From Euphorbia lathyris (lineage: Eukaryota; Streptophyta; Magnoliopsida; Malpighiales; Euphorbiaceae), in contig NC_088911.1 in assembly GCF_963576675.1 (NCBI RefSeq), positions 29,806,501 to 29,870,500 of the forward strand: a stretch of 64,000 nucleotides of DNA, in the 5' to 3' direction. The position numbers and the translations under genes are program-made. Every line of letters starts with the position of its first letter. Positions within the stretch are counted from its first letter, which is position 1. Below are positions 1 to 12,004 of the stretch, one piece after another. The notes below the pieces were generated by a model. That model had not been told where the DNA came from. It saw nothing but the letters and a program-made list of their open reading frames with translations, and ran no database searches.

Positions 1-2349
1 GCTCAAACTCTTCAACCAATACGCGTTCCCGGGAAGCACCTTGTGGATTTGAAATGGTCCTTCCCAGTTGGGCGACCACTTTCCAAGCTCACGGTCCTTC
101 ATCCCGATTGGTAGGATTAGCTTCCATACTAGCTCACCTTCTCTGAAGCTTTTCTTTTTCACTTTCTTATTGTACACGTCTTCCACTTTCTTCTTTTGGA
201 TCATCATGCAATCGAGCGCTTTCTGCCTTTCGTAGTCCAAATCTTCTAGTTCCATGGTCATGGCTTGCACATAATTGTCCGGCTCCAAGTCATTCTGACG
301 CATTACTCGCAATGAAGGCACGATGACTTCTAATGGTATTACTGCATCATGACCAAACGTTAGGAAAAACGGGCTCACTCCAGTTGCTCGTGTCTTAGAT
401 GTTCGCATAGCCCAAAGTGTTTCTGAGAGAACTTTATGCCACTCCCTAGGATTGTCTTCTAACATCTTCTCCAAGATTTGGATCAGGATCTTGTTGGACG
501 CCTCGGCTTGACCATTCGCTTGTGCATAAAATGGAGTGGAATGAATCAATTTAATCCCGTACTCTTCTGCGAACTCATTCATATCTCCGCCTGTGAACAT
601 GGTTCCTTGATCCGTGGTAATGGATTCTGGAATTCCGAATCTATGAATTAAGTTCTCTTTGATGAACTGGATTACTTGTGCTTGGCCGACTTGCTTCATT
701 GGTGCTGCTTCTACCCACTTGGAAAAGTAATCTGTGGCAACTATGATGAAGCAATGGCCTTTTGATGAAGCTGGAAATATTTTCCCAATTAGATCGATAG
801 CCCATCCTCTAAAAGGCCATGGTTTCACAACTGAGTGTAATTCTTCTGAGGGCACCCGTTGGACTTGGCCATACAATTGGCACTTCTTGTAACCCTTCGC
901 ATATGTGATGCAATCTCGTAGGATCGTGGGCCAGAAGTACCCGTGACGATTAATAAGCCACCGCATTCTCCTTCCCGACTGGTGAGCTCCGCATATGCCT
1001 TCATGGACTTGCTTCATGACCTCCATTACTTTTGGGAAGCCGAGGCATTTAAGTAGCATTCCGTCGTAGCTCTTACGGTACAAATCACCTGCCATCAACA
1101 TGTAATTTCGAGATTGAATGCTTAGTGAATATTTTACTTTTTTAGATGGGTCATTGAGGTACTCGATGAACGGTTTCCTCCAATCCTGAGCTAAGTTAAT
1201 ATCGATGTCGAATGATTCGAACTGGACACCTCTATCCGCCACGAAAGGATGACCCTGTCTTCTGATGATGACGACTTTGTGTGCTGTCTCTTTAGAGATC
1301 TTCATTCCAGAAGCGATTTGGGCTAACTCGTCAGCCTCCCAATTGTCATTTTTTGGAATATGCTCCAAACTGACTTCGTCAAACATTTCCAGAAGTTGGA
1401 TTGCAAATGCGAAATAAGGTAACAGAGATAAACTTGAGCATTTGTATTCTCCTGTTAGGTGCCGGATGACCAATTATGAATCTCCGAAAATCTTGACTTC
1501 TTTTGCTCCTAGGTCGATTAAGATTTCCAAACCAATGATCAGAGCTTCATACTCGGCTTGATTGTTCGTGCATTCGAAGTCCAAGTTTACAGCTAATATC
1601 GTCTTAGTCCCGGATGGGGCTGTGATGATTACTCCTGCTCCGTTGGAGCTGTCTGTGCTCGAACCATCGAACTTTAACTGCCAAGGCTCTTTATGTGTCA
1701 GATAGATTGGAAGTTCCGCCTCTTCGGGATATTGGAAACTGGTTGGGTGATCGGCTACAAAATCTGCGATTGCTTTCCCCTTTACTGAGGATTGCGGGAG
1801 ATATGTCAAGGTGAACTCGGCCAATGCTAGTGACCATTTCCCTATTCTTCCCGAGAGGATGGGCTGGTTTAGCATGATCAAGTCTGTGCTGGCGATCACG
1901 TAAACTCTTGCTTTGAGCAAGTAATGCCTCAACTTCGTGCAAGCGAAATAGAGGGCTAAGCACGTTTTCTCAACTGGACTATATCTTGTCTCTGCTGATA
2001 ACAACGTTCGGCTTAGGTAGTAGATGGTTTGTTCATGGCGGTTTGCATTATCTTGGGTGAGTAGACACCCAATTGACTCGTCGGTTGCTGATATATAGAG
2101 CTTGAGTGGAGTGCCCTCTCTTGGTGGCATCAAAACAGGTGGATTACTCAAGTAAGTTTTGATCTCCTCAAACGCCGCTTGATGCTTATCGTCCCACTTG
2201 AAGCTTTCTTCATCTTTGAGCCTCAACAGATTTGAGAATGCTCTGGACTTCCCAGCCAAGTTGGATATGAATCGTCTCAAATAGTTTACTTGACCCAAGA
2301 ATCGTTGTAACTCTTTTTTATTCTTCGGAGGTTGTGCTTCTTTGATTGC
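1..2349 (-). pseudogene. gypsy pol, 3' part: RNase H, archaeal-type RNase H, integrase
   Basis: This continues the pol frame of 15549-16642 across the nested element. From right to left come the end of the RT connection, the native RNase H (around 1750-2250), and a second RNase H (about 1450-1690) starting near LKFDGSSTDSSNGAG with the conserved NNQAEYEAL motif. The integrase follows, with an HHCC zinc finger around 870-1010 and the catalytic D-D-E residues visible in WAIDLIGKI (about 785-805), TDQGTMF (about 600) and NGQAEASNK (about 520). A TAA stop interrupts the frame at 1474-1476 within the second RNase H; the frame then stays open to the edge. No product is expected. Confidence 0.85.
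2345..2349. repeat. 5-bp target-site duplication (ATTGC), left copy
   Basis: ATTGC directly precedes the TG of the left LTR and is repeated at 15549-15553 directly after the CA of the right LTR. It fixes both ends of the nested element to the base, and the pol frame reads through if the insertion is ignored. Confidence 0.95.
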
Positions 2350-3251
2350 TGTGGATACTCATTTTTGTCCGGGACATTTTTAAAAAAAAAAAACTTTAAC
2401 TGATTATATTTGGAATTCTAACAAATTCGTGTATTATATTAGAAATGCAAACTTTCTATTACGAGTATAATTTATTAAGAAAATTATATTTTATACCAAT
2501 TTTTTTATATCTCGGTATAATTATCAAATTATATTAGAGATGTGATTTATTGGAATAGAAATATTTTTCAGGTCATAAATTATATTTGAAATATAATTTG
2601 TTGTATTCTAAATATGAGTTTTGAAATTGTTGTGTTTTAAATTCATTAGTTAAGTTCAACTTATATCTAATTGGCTAGATTAATTTTCAAACTTTAATTC
2701 ATTAGTTGTGAAATTATATTGGAAATCCCTATAATCTAAATACAAAGCTATGACAAAATCAATTTTTAAAGTTATCCATATTTACTTTTAAAAGGATTTT
2801 GGTTTATAAATTATATTTAGAGTATAATTTCCAAAATTATCTTACAACAAATGAATTAATAAGCTGAAAAAATAATGGAATAAAAGTAAAATAAAGTGCA
2901 CTATAAAAAATAAGATAAAGTGCTATTATTAAGAAAAATAAACTTTACATTTTTACAAAAAACTAATTTCAATGTTTCTACAGCCAAGCCATCCAAAGTA
3001 CAGCCAAAACAATCTTCAATCCAAAATTCAAACAAGAAGGGACAAACATCTTGAAGATAGCCACTGCATCAGAACCATCTTGAAAACAGCCATTCTGAAA
3101 CAAGGGACAAGTGCATTACTTGGCTTGAGTCCAAAGAGAAGAAGGAGCCAAAATTGGGCAGCCCTTGAAACCAGCCACTGCACTGCAGAAGAAAAGACAA
3201 TTCATCACAACAGGACAACCCTTCTCAATCACTGGATGCCCTGGTCATATC

Positions 3252-3258
3252 TATAAAT
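3252..3258 (+). promoter_or_regulatory. TATA box of the left LTR
   Basis: TATAAAT lies in CATATCTATAAATGG, about 900 bp into the LTR. The same box is at 12908-12914 in the right LTR. A transcript would start near 3285, leaving about 2.6 kb of R plus U5, which is very long. Confidence 0.6.
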
Positions 3259-4126
3259 GGATGAGGCTGGCACCTGAAACAAGGGAACCAACATTAACAT
3301 TAGAACAAAAAAGGAAAAAAAGATTAGAGCAAAAGAAAAGAGGGGCAAGAATATTAGAACGGAAAAAGAAAAACACAGCAAAAGAAAAGAGCAGAAACAT
3401 AAAAAGTTATATCATCCTAGGATTGAAAAATGTAGCTTTAGGTAATCTGGTCTGTTCTATTGTAGCAGAGAGAGTTCTAGCTTTAGGTGATCTGGTCTGT
3501 TCTATTTGTAATTGGAAAGCAATACTCCTGTTAAGGAGTTCCAAACTCGAAGTTGGTACCGCTTTGTAAGGTTGGTAATGTAATACAATTCCGCTTTTGC
3601 AGTTTCATTTTCATTTCTAAGTTGCAGTACATTTTGAAGGTTTAGCCTATTTATCATGTTTCCTGTCTAAAGGCTTTGTCATTTGTACAATATTTGATTT
3701 AAATCTTTACTAGCTCCCATTTATTTATTTGCTCGGAGTTAAATCATCCTAGGATTGAGAAATGTAGTCTTATATACTGGCATCGTTTAAAATCCCAGCT
3801 AGTAAGAACACCAAGTAAAATCAACAATCCTAAAATGAAAACCTGCTGAATATGCCTATTGAGAAGGTTAGGACCTAAAAAATGGTAAGGATCCCTCAAC
3901 CACAACCCCAACCTTAGCAATACCTTTGCCCTGTTAAATGCATTCCAATCCATAAGATAATCGAAATACCCAAAAAACACAAAAACCAAGGAACCACAGC
4001 CATATGTATATACAATTTTAGAAAAAACAAGCATATGTACCATAAATTACCATCAGTAAATTAAGTTTAGCTTTGAATCATCAGGAAAATAAAAAATGAC
4101 ATGATATGTGCCTATAAATCTGTATC

Positions 4127-4560
4127 TCAGTTCCTGAACCATAGGGAAATCAATCTCAATTTAAGCCTTAAGCATAGAAAAAATTCAATCTCAATTTGCG
4201 CTTTAAACGAAGAAAACCTTAATCGTGGCTTTCCAGCAAAACCAAACGAACACAGTGAGGTGAGGTGAGGTCGTAATGGTAAGGGAATAGGGAAACTTAC
4301 ATCTCCGTCGCCGGAATCAATCCGAGGTCGGTCTGACGTCGCGGACACCCTTACCTCCTCCGTTCGGTACGGCAGTTCCCTCATCTCCAGAAATAAAAAT
4401 CGACCAGGGCACCGCCTCCTCACCGTCGTTCCTCAGACGATGTCTTCACCGGCAGACTCCATGAAAAGACCCCCGCCGCTCCGACTAGGGACTAACCGCC
4501 GGTGTGGAAGATGGTGAAGGCAGGAGAGAGGGGAAGAAATCAAGTGTCTAGAGAGAAGTA
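4127..4560 (-). other. GC-rich gene-like island inside the LTR, possible captured 5' gene end
   Basis: This island stands out from the AT-rich LTR. Read on the minus strand it resembles the 5' end of a plant gene: a pyrimidine-rich CTCTCT leader around 4510-4560, then GC-rich sequence with CGG/CCG-rich codon-like composition, then possible splice donors (GGTAAGG near 4350 and TGTAAGT near 4300). The longest minus-strand ORF is 98 codons and matches no family I know. The second copy is at 13782-14215. Capture of a cellular gene end is an inference; a fast-evolving GC-rich LTR segment is the alternative. Confidence 0.35.
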
Positions 4561-5374
4561 GAGAAATTAGGGATTCCTAATTCTGAAATGGGGAATCTAA
4601 ACCGGGTCAAGCACTTTGGATCCGAATCCAATTCAGGGCTGACCCGTCCCTCAAGACTTTTATTGTTTAAGCTATAGCCCATTTGCTTTCTTTACTATTA
4701 ATAAGTTTCAAATTTATTCACTTTAATTACCTAACTCATTGTTAAAGCTTAATTCTAAATCTCTGTTAACTTAACATGGTTTACTTGTTGGTTGGAAAAA
4801 GATTAGTTAATAAATTGTTTGAATTTATTTCTTTCTCTTTTAGTTTAAATTAACTTTAACTTTAATTGTTTATATCTTAAATTAGTTTATAAATAAATCC
4901 GTTCCACTGACCCCATTAACTTTAGTTTGTAATTTAGCCCGAATATCCTTTTCGCTTCTCAAATGTCCGCTTAAAATTGATGACGACATGATTCGAACTC
5001 CTAAAACGATATAGGTCATTCACGAATTCCCAATTACTTCTATTACCCAATGCATACGGTTATGTCATAATCATATGCACGGTAAGTGTAAGATAAACGA
5101 TTAATAAACCATGCACTAATAAAATATGATAATTTTAGTATATATCGGGTTTAATTGCTGGATAGCGGTTACAAATTAACTCGATTATCCAAACCGTTGA
5201 ATAATGGTCCGGATAAATAATAAGATCATATATTATACAATAATCTTCCAATATTCATTTTTTTAATTGGGTTCAATGGCTGGATATCAATTATAAAATC
5301 CGATTATCTAAATCGTTGAATAATGATCTAAATAAATGAATGATAAATAATTAACAAACTACGAACTATTATAT

Positions 5375-5378
<4 letters not shown>

Positions 5379-5408
<30 letters not shown>
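5379..5408. repeat. (TA)n microsatellite in the left LTR
   Basis: About 15 TA units. The matching run in the right LTR is at 15033-15063, of nearly the same length, consistent with a young insertion. Confidence 0.9.
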
Positions 5409-5410
<2 letters not shown>

Positions 5411-5895
5411 AACTATGTTTAATCAACAAATAAAAATAATTTACGGGTTTTCCATATCAATTTTGATCGTTGGATAACGATCCTATTACGGTCGTATGAC
5501 CGCAACCTTACGAGTATCGTCGAAGGCTTGAATTGATACATTTAACAACATTTCAAAGCAATAGTAAACAAAAACACGTAAAACAAGCACATAGGAATAC
5601 AACAGTACCGATTTATCGGGCGGGGTAGGGTGAGATTATGTCTCTTCCCTACACGTAACTGGAAACCGAACTTAGAATCATCGCAGACCATTACCTTATC
5701 CGAACTTACCCGAATGGGTCAATTCGGAAGCAAACCGGTGTCCAATCAGACCGTCAAACTGATTGGTGGCGACTCGAAAACCCATTGAACCAGTCTCCTT
5801 GGAGGGACTATCCAACACTGTTGAAAACCAGTAGAGCGGGAGCCACATATCGAAGATATAAACAGTTCGCGATCCGCGGGCACGGGCGCGACAGC

Positions 5896-5913
5896 TGGCG
5901 ACTCTGCTGGGGA
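5896..5913 (+). promoter_or_regulatory. primer-binding-like site
   Basis: TGGCGACTCTGCTGGGGA begins two bases after the LTR end. It starts with TGG, the complement of a tRNA CCA end, and resembles the Athila/Tat type TGGCGCCGTTGCCGGGGA site at 48190. The exact tRNA is not identified. Confidence 0.65.
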
Positions 5914-8540
5914 CTTTGATTTCCTGGCTGTGTACGTATTTCTATATGCTTGTACTATGTGTTTGTTATTGTATATGTTATTGCTTTGATTAAATGTTAT
6001 TTTTTTGGACATATCATTCAAGCCACACTATCACACTTGCACTCAAAGGTCATGTATATGATCTTACCCTTTTCTAGGATCTAGGACGAGGCAAAGTACG
6101 GACTGTCCTCTCGGGAACACCGAGGTTGGGGTCCTGAAACGACTCAACTCAAATTGGACTTCCCTATTCAGCAATGATGGGGTTAAGGATTTGTGACCCG
6201 AACCACGACTTTTGTACCTTTAGAAATAGATCCAAGAGCTACCCAATAGAAGCTAGCCCTTTTGTGCAAGTTAACCCTATAGGATTTACATCATGATATA
6301 AAAATTGCTTGGTGTGATTTGATTTACATGTCTATGTATGATTACACCTAATTATCTATACGTGTGTCGACGTCCACCATAACCTGATTTTTCCATGAAA
6401 GATTATGAAAATAATAATGGTCTTATCCTTAAAATTTCTAGGATGTTAAAGAATACCTATTTGATTGAAGACATTGTTTTAAGCATGAAATAAATCACTT
6501 TTCAGATACCAAAAGTGATTCATCTTTTGTCCAAAGATATTTTGAGAAATGGAATGGACCTTCTAAGGATAATTCAGTTGTTATAATCATAATTTAAATG
6601 GGGAGATTTTGTCATTTATTCACGAATAAAAAAATAAAAATAAAAAACTTTAAAATGGAATATGATTTATTGGCACTAATGCTTTGTTTTCTCTCTTATA
6701 CTCATTATCGAATAAATATATAAATATAGATATTCGATACTTTCTCATGGCATCTTCTTCAAGCATAATAGAAATCTTGAATAAAAAAACACAATGAAAG
6801 TTGATCTCGAAAAAATAGGTTGATTAATTCATCAATGGGATAAAATAATACGATGAATATGCTTGAAGAAAGAGATAATTATCGAATGCTTATATTTATA
6901 TTTTGTTTTGATAATGTGTACGAAGAGTGTCTAAGAAAGCATTTCTTGCCTAATGAAATTGTATTTTGATAGTATCACATCACATCATACGTTGTATCAT
7001 GTCGTCAGTACACGTGTGTCCAACATATGTTTTTATCATACATTTCACAACATGATGTGTTCTTGCGCACTCCATTACGCAAGATATGTCACCTCATTTC
7101 ATACCATTTTCTGTGTCGTACATTCTTATCAAGTTTCATATCATCATGTCAACGTACGTCTAGGCTACATGATATCACATATCGTGATTTGTGTCACCAC
7201 ACATATGTGAACACCCACGTGTCAATCATTCATATCATAAATAAAATCATTCAAAATTATCACGATTTCTTTGAGCCCGTATGTCATTGTAGTTGTGCGG
7301 TCTCCTTTTTCACATGTCAGTTCATGTCGTTCATGAAACGCATAAGCTTTTATAATGATTTTCATCCATAACATGGTCGTGTGTGGCCTAATTTCATACG
7401 ACATACACAGGTTATATTTCATTCTTCGTTTTAATGAGAGCAAAATTCTAGGGACCTTTTAGAAAAAAGGCTTTCAACATCTCATGCATTTGCATTGTCT
7501 TTCTAAAAGAAAAAAAAAGCACATTTAAAAAAATAGAAAAAAATTGTCTGTTTGGCTTGTTCAATCAATAATCCAACAAAAAAAAAGAGAAAAAAGAAAA
7601 ACGATAAATAGAGATCATGAATCATAAAAAAGGGAAAAAAACAAAGTCGGGGATCTTACTTTGGTGCCTCACACAAATTATTCAATAAATTGCTTCAGAA
7701 TTATCAGAACGTTCCGAACCTCCACGACCACCTTGTTCGAAGCGGTATAATCTTAAGTGCCAAATGCGCGTACCATTCCTGAGACATTGGAAATTCAGGA
7801 AGGTTGAAATTGATTGAACAAAGGATGTATCACGGAGCATCATCATAAATTCTGCCGAAGGTTCGGGAAAGGCACATTTATTTCAAACATTATCAGGATC
7901 ATGATTGTTTAATAAAATGCATGCTATCATCTTCATTTTATTCATACCCCATACTAAATTCTTCCTTTCATTCACTCTCAAACATATCGTTCATCAATAG
8001 GTAATGAAACCATTTTGAAAAGTGATAATGATCAAGGTAGAATTTCCATTGACCTTCACGCACTTGAGAGATGTTTGAGTTGAGGTTTAAAAAAAAAGAA
8101 AAAAAACAAAAAATGAAAAAAAGAGAAAAAGAGAAAAGGAAAGAAATGGAAGTTTGATCCTATCATCAATGAGATCAATGAAGACCACGTGATAGATGTC
8201 TTGCAATCAATTTATCATTTTCTAGGAAAATTGTCTTGGTTAAGTCAAAATTTAAAATCATTTTATTATTCCTCGAAGCGAAATATCAAACTCATCATGA
8301 TTAAGGAAATGATTAAGGCCTTCGTTGGAACGTACATTCAGCCTTTAACCTACCTTTTTCAATATACTCTTTTGTTCGCCCCTTTGAGCCATAGACATTT
8401 TCTTTCATATCGCCAATTTTCCCTTTTCCATAAAAAGGAAACCAATTGATTGAAGAATGATCAAGATTCAACAAAGCGACAATGTTCCCTCAATTTGTCA
8501 AGTCTAAAGAACATTTGAAGATGCTACAACATGAAAAGCA
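5914..8540 (+). other. internal non-coding region of the non-autonomous element
   Basis: AT-rich DNA without any recognisable domain. It contains A-rich tracts (7505-7640 and 8085-8150) and several ORFs of 70-115 codons (6953-7443) of low-complexity His/Ser/Thr-rich composition, which I do not consider genes. Confidence 0.6.
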
Positions 8541-8552
8541 ATTGAACTCCGA

Positions 8553-8680
8553 AAAAAGCCCGCTAGGTTGAAAACCCGTAAGGGCGATCTAGGCAAAAGT
8601 TAGGGCAAATAAAAAAGAAAAAAAGTGCCTGCTAGATTGACATTCTCAAAAAGAAATCTAGGCAAAAGAAAATGCAAGCA
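8553..8680 (+). repeat. two imperfect repeats of a CCCGCTAGGTTGA...AGGCAAAAG unit
   Basis: The segments at 8559-8606 and 8627-8670 share the pattern GCT-AG-TTGA ... GATCTAGGCAAAAG with short inverted parts. Similar units are, to my recollection, common in the leader of dicot Tat/Ogre elements, which supports a Tat origin. Confidence 0.45.
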
Positions 8681-9214
8681 ATAAAAGTCAATCGTGTGAA
8701 ACTGAAAGTCGATTGAGGAAAAATCATCCAAGATGATAGTTTCCTTTTGACAAACAAGGAATTCTCAAAATCAATTGGTTTACTTGATTCTTCTAAACCC
8801 TTTTCCATCATTATTACCTTCAACCCTTGAAAACCTAAAAAGACCTTTTGATCCTTCACCATGATGTTAGTCTATATTAGCAGAGAGGAATAAGAAAATT
8901 ATGCATATGACAATTTGCATTTCAAATTTGATTTGATCTTGATAATCTACCCGGAATACGAAGCTATGATTCAAGCGTATATGTGGAGTTGTGACAAGAA
9001 ATGTCTTCTCATCAGATAATCAAAAGGAGCTCATCTCGTTATTCAAATAAGAGCGAAAAAAATCAAGAATTTGTGCAAAGACTTCAACAAGAGCACTTCC
9101 ACAAGCAAAATATCAGAAGCATTGGGGGCAACAAGATTGATCTCCTTAGCACCAACAAAACTCATTCATGTCGAACTAGAATGATGAGTAGACAATTACA
9201 GAAAAAAGCGAAAC

Positions 9215-9372
9215 TGGGGGCAATCACAGAAATGCCACCAATACAAGCCAGTGGTATCACCAACAAGACAGAACATGAGTTGGGGGCAATCACAGAAATG
9301 CCACCAATACAAGCCAGTGATTTCATCAATAAGACAGAATATGAGTTGGGGGCAATCGAGACGATGTCACCA
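9215..9372 (+). repeat. 66-bp tandem repeat, 2.4 copies
   Basis: Units start at 9215, 9281 and 9347 with TGGGGGCAATC; the third is partial and diverged. The period is a multiple of three, so the plus-strand ORF 9001-9432 translates it as a 22-residue repeat beginning LGAITEMPPIQAS. No known domain. It may be a relic of a coding repeat or chance. Confidence 0.75.
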
Positions 9373-10479
9373 ATAAAGATGAGAGTTAGAAGAACATCAC
9401 GTCGAGACACGTGGAGTTTGGAATCTTCTTGATCATTTGAACTTTTTGATGGTTTCATTATCTAAACCATTCTTCCAAAAAAAAAACTAAAATGAAAAAA
9501 ACACAATTCATACCAACATTCATCTTTTCCTCATAAACCTTGCTTTGAAAATGGTTTTATGCATTTGTTAAAGAGTCATGATCCTGAAAAAATATGTGAA
9601 ATGAATGGTTGACTTTTCTGGAATCACAGTTCCTCACAGAAAACGGGACATTGATGCATCACTTCAAATCATTCTTCATCTGGAATCTTGCTAGGGGGCA
9701 ACATGGCTAATTTTCTTAGCACCAGATCCATCAAATGAAGGTACCAGTAGTGCTGAAATTGAAACAAAAAGCATTGGGGCCAAGATACCTTCCCATGATA
9801 TGATCGAAGAGATGAAATGGTTCGATACACACATGTTATAAAGAACCATAATCTTCAAAAGCATGGAGATTCAGAGCATCCTTGAAGACAATAAGGAGTC
9901 AGCGGAACAAACTCGAGAATAAGTCAAAGAAAACCTAAAGCAATCGAGGCCTTTAACCAGATGAAGCCCAAAATCCCCAAGGAGTAGCGATGATCTCTCT
10001 TGGATTATGCATTTTGAATGAGCCAAAAAGACAAGAAAGCCATTCTCAAAAATACATAACATCTTTTATTGTGTTTTCAATAAAGGTTTTTTAACCATCT
10101 TGAAAAAAAAGAATGAAAAAAAAATCATGATATCCTTTCTGCACGCAAAGCAGCAATTTTCTCAAAAGTTTATTTGCGAAAGTTCTCACTGAAATTAGTG
10201 TCGTAAAACATATCACATTTTTGCATCATTAAAAGCATGCATTCATAAATCATTACATGTGTTTTCCATGTGTGTAACTACATTTTGTCCTGCATAGCCA
10301 TCGAGTTATTTTGCAGGAAAGCAATAAAAGCCTGGCGAGCAATCAACAATATCGTCCCAGCCAAATTTGAAAAAAAAAAAGCAAGAGCAAATGCAAAAGT
10401 GGATAGGGAACGTCCGTTGGGAGAATCGCCTATTCACATCATTTTAACATCAATGGCAGAAGAGTCTGCAAATCCAGTT

Positions 10480-11405
10480 CAAAACAAACGGAGGATGCCC
10501 GTTAAAGGTCATTCAAAACAAATGGAGGATGACCGTAAACGTCATTCAAAACAAACGGAGGATGACCGTAAACGTCATTCAAAACAAACGGAGGATGCCC
10601 GTTAAAGGTCATTCAAAACAAACGGAGGATGCCCGTTAAAGGTCATTCAAAACAAACGGAGGATGACCGTAAACGTCATTCGAAAAAAAAAACAACAAAT
10701 GGAGGATGACCGTAAACGTCATTCAAAACAAACGGAGGATGACCGTAAACGTCATTCAAAACAAGCGGAGGATGACCGTAAACGTCATTCAAAACAAACG
10801 GAGGATGCCCGTTAAAGGTCATTCAAAACAAACGGAGGATGACCGTAAACGTCATTCAAAACAAACGGAGGATGCCCGTTAAAGGTCATTCAAAACAAAC
10901 GGAGGATGACCGTAAACGTCGTTCGGAAAAAAAAACAACAAACGGAGGATGACCGTAAACGTCATTCAAAACAAACGGAGGATGACCGTAAACGTCATTC
11001 AAAACAAGCGGAGGATGACCGTAAACGTCATTCAAAACAAACGGAGGATGCCCGTTAAAGGTCATTCAAAACAAACGGAGGATGCCCGTAAACGTCATTT
11101 GGAAAAAAACAACAAACGGAGGATGACCGTAAACGTCATTCAAAACAAACGGAGGATGCCCGTTAAAGGTCATTCAAAACAAACGGAGGATGACCGTAAA
11201 CGTCATTCAAAACAAACGGAGGATGACCGTAAACGTCATTCAAAACAAACGGAGGATGCCCGTTAAAGGTCATTCAAAACAAACGGAGGATGACCGTAAA
11301 AGTCATTCAAAAAAAAAACGGAGGATGACCGTAAACGTCATTAAAAAAACGGAGGATGCCCGTAAAAGTCATTCAAAACAAACGGAGGATGCCCGTTAAA
11401 GGTCA
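10480..11405 (+). repeat. tandem array of a ~33-34 bp unit, about 27 copies
   Basis: The unit is approximately GGAGGATGACCGTAAACG followed by TCATTCAAAACAAAC. Two variants are interspersed: A (GATGACCGTAAACGTCAT) and B (GATGCCCGTTAAAGGTCAT). Both contain an interrupted palindrome, ATGAC...GTCAT in A. Poly-A-containing spacers at about 10681, 10922 and 11099 mark a higher-order repeat of about 180-240 bp. It lies in the 3' untranslated part of the element, where Tat/Ogre-type elements are known to carry hypervariable tandem repeats. Confidence 0.93.
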
Positions 11406-11657
11406 TTCAAACTAGAGAATGCCTAGTCTCAGAGCCATTCAAAACTGTAGGGTGAACAGTCTCAAGTCATCCAAACCAAACTGGAGAATGCCCAGTCTCA
11501 GAGTCATTCAAAACTGGAGAATGCCCAGTCTCAGAGTCATTCAAAACTGTAGGATGAACAGTCTCAAGTCATTCAAACTGGAGAATGCCCAGTCTCAGAG
11601 TCATTCAAAACTGTAGAATGAACAGTCTCAAATCATTCAAAATTGTAGGATGAACAA
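11406..11657 (+). repeat. second tandem array, units of ~33-50 bp
   Basis: About seven units alternate GGAGAATGCCCAGTCTCAGAG and GTAGGATGAACAGTCTCAAG around a shared TCATTCAAAAC linker. The linker is the same as in the array just upstream, so this array seems to have evolved from it by replacement of the core word. Confidence 0.85.
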
Positions 11658-11832
11658 CTCTCCCAAATTAGTCGCGAGGAGTCGCTCTAAAAGCTCACAC
11701 CAATCGCGGGGAGCCGCTATAAAAGCTCATATCAGTTGCGGGGAGCCGCTCTAAACACTCACATATCGATTGCGAGTAGCCGTTCTACAAGCTCACACAA
11801 GTCGCGGGGAGCCGCTATAAAAGCTCACATAT
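11658..11832 (+). repeat. third tandem array, ~34-38 bp units with GCGGGGAGCCGC core
   Basis: Five units of the form (T)CGCGGGGAGCCGCT followed by ATAAAAGCTCACA. The core GCGG-GGAG-CCGC is an interrupted palindrome. It directly follows the second array. Confidence 0.85.
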
Positions 11833-11960
11833 CAGAATCAAATCAGCACGAATCAAGTCAGATCAATACAGATTGATCCAAACATCCAGGAAGTTTTACT
11901 AAATCCTTCTTTGTTTTTAGTTTTTCATAATAAAGTGCAAAAATGGTTATCTATGTGTGC

Positions 11961-11994
11961 TTTGTATACTCCATTTCTAATGGAGGTATACAAA
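11961..11994 (+). other. hairpin next to the polypurine tract
   Basis: TTTGTATACTCCATT (11961-11975) pairs with AATGGAGGTATACAAA (11979-11994) around a 3-nt loop with one bulged base. It ends at the start of the purine run. Confidence 0.7.
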
Positions 11995-12000
11995 GGGGGG
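11991..12000 (+). promoter_or_regulatory. polypurine tract
   Basis: CAAAGGGGGG followed by CAGC and then the TG of the right LTR. This is the expected plus-strand primer position. Confidence 0.8.
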
Positions 12001-12004
12001 CAGC

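Larger units (their letters stand above)
2350..5893 (+). repeat. left LTR of the non-autonomous element
   Basis: It starts TGTGGATACTC and ends GGGCGCGACA. Contents in order: AT-rich U3 (2350-3240), TATA box (3252-3258), a probable R region with a duplicated ~65-bp segment (3420-3510), AT-rich DNA, a GC-rich gene-like island on the minus strand (about 4127-4560), AT-rich DNA with a (TA)n run (5379-5408), and a GC-richer 3' end. Short ORFs here are not conserved coding sequence. At 3.5 kb it is unusually long for an LTR. Confidence 0.95.

Noticed and set aside
2972..3569. ORFs of 94 and 134 codons in the LTR, repeated at 12628-13225
   Set aside because: Low-complexity Lys/Gln-rich reading of an A-rich LTR. 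They appear twice only because the LTR is duplicated, and they cross the TATA box.
6953..7443. Overlapping small ORFs rich in His, Ser and Thr
   Set aside because: AT-rich non-coding interior of the non-autonomous element; no homologous domain and both strands equally open.
9001..9432. 143-codon ORF as a gene
   Set aside because: The open frame is produced by a 66-bp tandem repeat whose period is a multiple of three; no start context or conserved domain.
10480..11405. CRISPR-like array
   Set aside because: The repeats are head-to-tail without unique spacers, vary between copies, and lie in a plant retrotransposon; no cas genes.
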